NCBI GenBank assembly: GCA_023213395.1
Contig: CM041465.1
Location: 184,333,741 to 184,397,740 of the forward strand
DNA length: 64,000 nucleotides
DNA from: Cycas panzhihuaensis
Taxonomy: Eukaryota; Cycadophyta
Direction: 5' to 3'
A model generated the notes under the pieces. That model saw nothing but the letters and a program-made list of their open reading frames with translations, did no database searches and was not told the origin of the DNA. Numbering within the stretch: the stretch's first letter is position 1; every line of letters starts with the position of its first letter. The translations under genes were made by a program, and so were the position numbers. This document shows positions 63,228 to 64,000 of this stretch, piece after piece.

Positions 63228-63630
63228 TCTTTTAAATCAAAATGAACATTTGTTGTCAATCATAGAAGAAGTAGGATTTTGTGTTTGTTACTTATAACAA
63301 TTGATATCTATTTTTGTTGTTGAAGAAACATGTTAATGCTACTATTTGTGTCAATGCAATTATGACATCTTTAAACTAATAACACTTTTATGGGTTTATT
63401 TTTATTCATATTATAATAAGTTTAATGCTTTTATTGATATCAAGTAGAATAATAACCTATATTCAATTATAGTTCTGTATGAAAATTATATTTTAATTCG
63501 AGTGGTTGATGGGTAGATTGTAGTTAAATTTTCATTTTATTTCAGAATGAATTAATTATTTTATTTTGTATGTAGTATTTATGAATGCATTGTTTTAATA
63601 TTGATGATTTGTAGATAATGACCATATCAA

Positions 63631-64000
63631 ATGGATTCTGATAACAATGAAAATATTATTGTTCTTGTAGCAATTGCATAAATAATTATTTCCCTAATAT
63701 TACAATTATGGTGTGACATTCATGATTCAAGTATCAAGACATGTATGTTTAAGAGACACGGGAGAAATGTATTACAAACTAAGTGGGCTCCAATTGTTCA
63801 AGACAAAGATGATGACATTCTAGATATCCTTATTGCAAACTATTTCACTGTAATATATGTATTTACAAATTTAAAATTATCAAATGTTGATTAGTATATC
63901 AAACCATGTTCATTGCACTGGTGGAATCGTTATATTTTCTAAGTAAGATATGATGATGAACGGTTTCAAAATATTTTTAGGTTGTTGTACTCACTATTTC
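63631..64000 (+). pseudogene. Probable PIF/Harbinger transposase, N-terminus, cut by the window edge
   Basis: From ATG 63631 (MDSDNNENIIVLVAIA) one frame reaches the window end with three stops and no frameshift. An N-terminal hydrophobic stretch and the later LHWWNRYIF, YDDERFQNIFRLLYSLF match the region before the DDE_Tnp_4 catalytic domain of plant Harbinger/ALP1-like proteins (W....DD..F...FRM....F). The catalytic domain would lie right of the window. Its position 0.4 kb after the Myb/SANT-like ORF1, on the same strand, supports the call. Confidence 0.6.

Noticed and set aside
62064-64000. A non-standard genetic code (TAA/TAG read as Gln) to explain frames with stops but no shifts
   Set aside because: Some stops fall where the family has Trp, Tyr or Gly-like residues, not only Gln, and neighbouring elements carry frameshifts. 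Ordinary decay explains them.
1-64000. CRISPR arrays, bacterial operons, organelle-derived DNA, tRNA or rRNA genes
   Set aside because: I saw no regularly spaced repeats, ribosome binding sites, organelle genes or cloverleaf sequences. The tRNA-like motifs are retrotransposon primer sites.

Overview
The window is plant nuclear DNA made almost entirely of transposable elements at different stages of decay. The evidence is LTR retrotransposons with initiator-methionine-tRNA primer sites (TGGTATCAGAGC-type), copia, gypsy and chromovirus pol domains, plant-style LINEs (DUF4283/CCHC ORF1; endonuclease, reverse transcriptase, zf-RVT and RNase H in ORF2), and a PIF/Harbinger-like pair of ORFs. I see no intact host gene, rRNA or tRNA. 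The A+T-rich sequence, old elements and deep nesting suggest intergenic DNA of a large seed-plant genome. A gymnosperm is a reasonable guess, but the sequence does not prove it.

Left block (1-18.2 kb). A broken copia pol (about 597-2092, +) ends in a 3' LTR from 2110. That LTR was hit twice: by a complete copia element on the minus strand (2117-7346, 201-bp LTRs, TSD TTAAA), and by a complete 6.7-kb gypsy element on the plus strand (7685-14407, 1.05-kb LTRs about 97-98% alike by eye, TSD GAAAC). The gypsy copy is the youngest element here, but its gag-pol is broken. Next is a minus-strand LTR (14492-15218) carrying a primer-site remnant on one side and a polypurine tract on the other, then a 5'-truncated chromovirus with integrase and chromodomain (15219-18173).

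Middle block (18.5-47.8 kb). A unit of about 2.3 kb occurs twice in direct tandem order (A, then B). Copy A was split by LINE-1 (20326-41527, TSD TTATTATCAAG). LINE-1 was split in its endonuclease by copia-1 (24087-38816), and copia-1 was split in reverse transcriptase by LINE-2 (25134-31532). This four-level nest reads cleanly from target-site duplications and from sequences that rejoin when each insert is removed. Copy B carries a small non-autonomous LTR element (about 42258-43787) and about 1.95 kb of unassigned DNA.

Right block (47.8-64 kb). A heavily decayed plus-strand LINE-3 ends in a poly(A) tract at 53697. After it come about 7 kb with microsatellites, short unknown repeats and a duplicated gypsy reverse-transcriptase scrap. 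The window ends in a PIF/Harbinger-like element: a Myb/SANT-like ORF1 with 15 in-frame stops but no frameshift (62064-63227), and the start of a probable transposase running off the edge.

No undescribed functional system is visible. The value of the window is its stratigraphy: nested insertions that can be dated relative to one another, and decay dominated in places by nonsense transitions.
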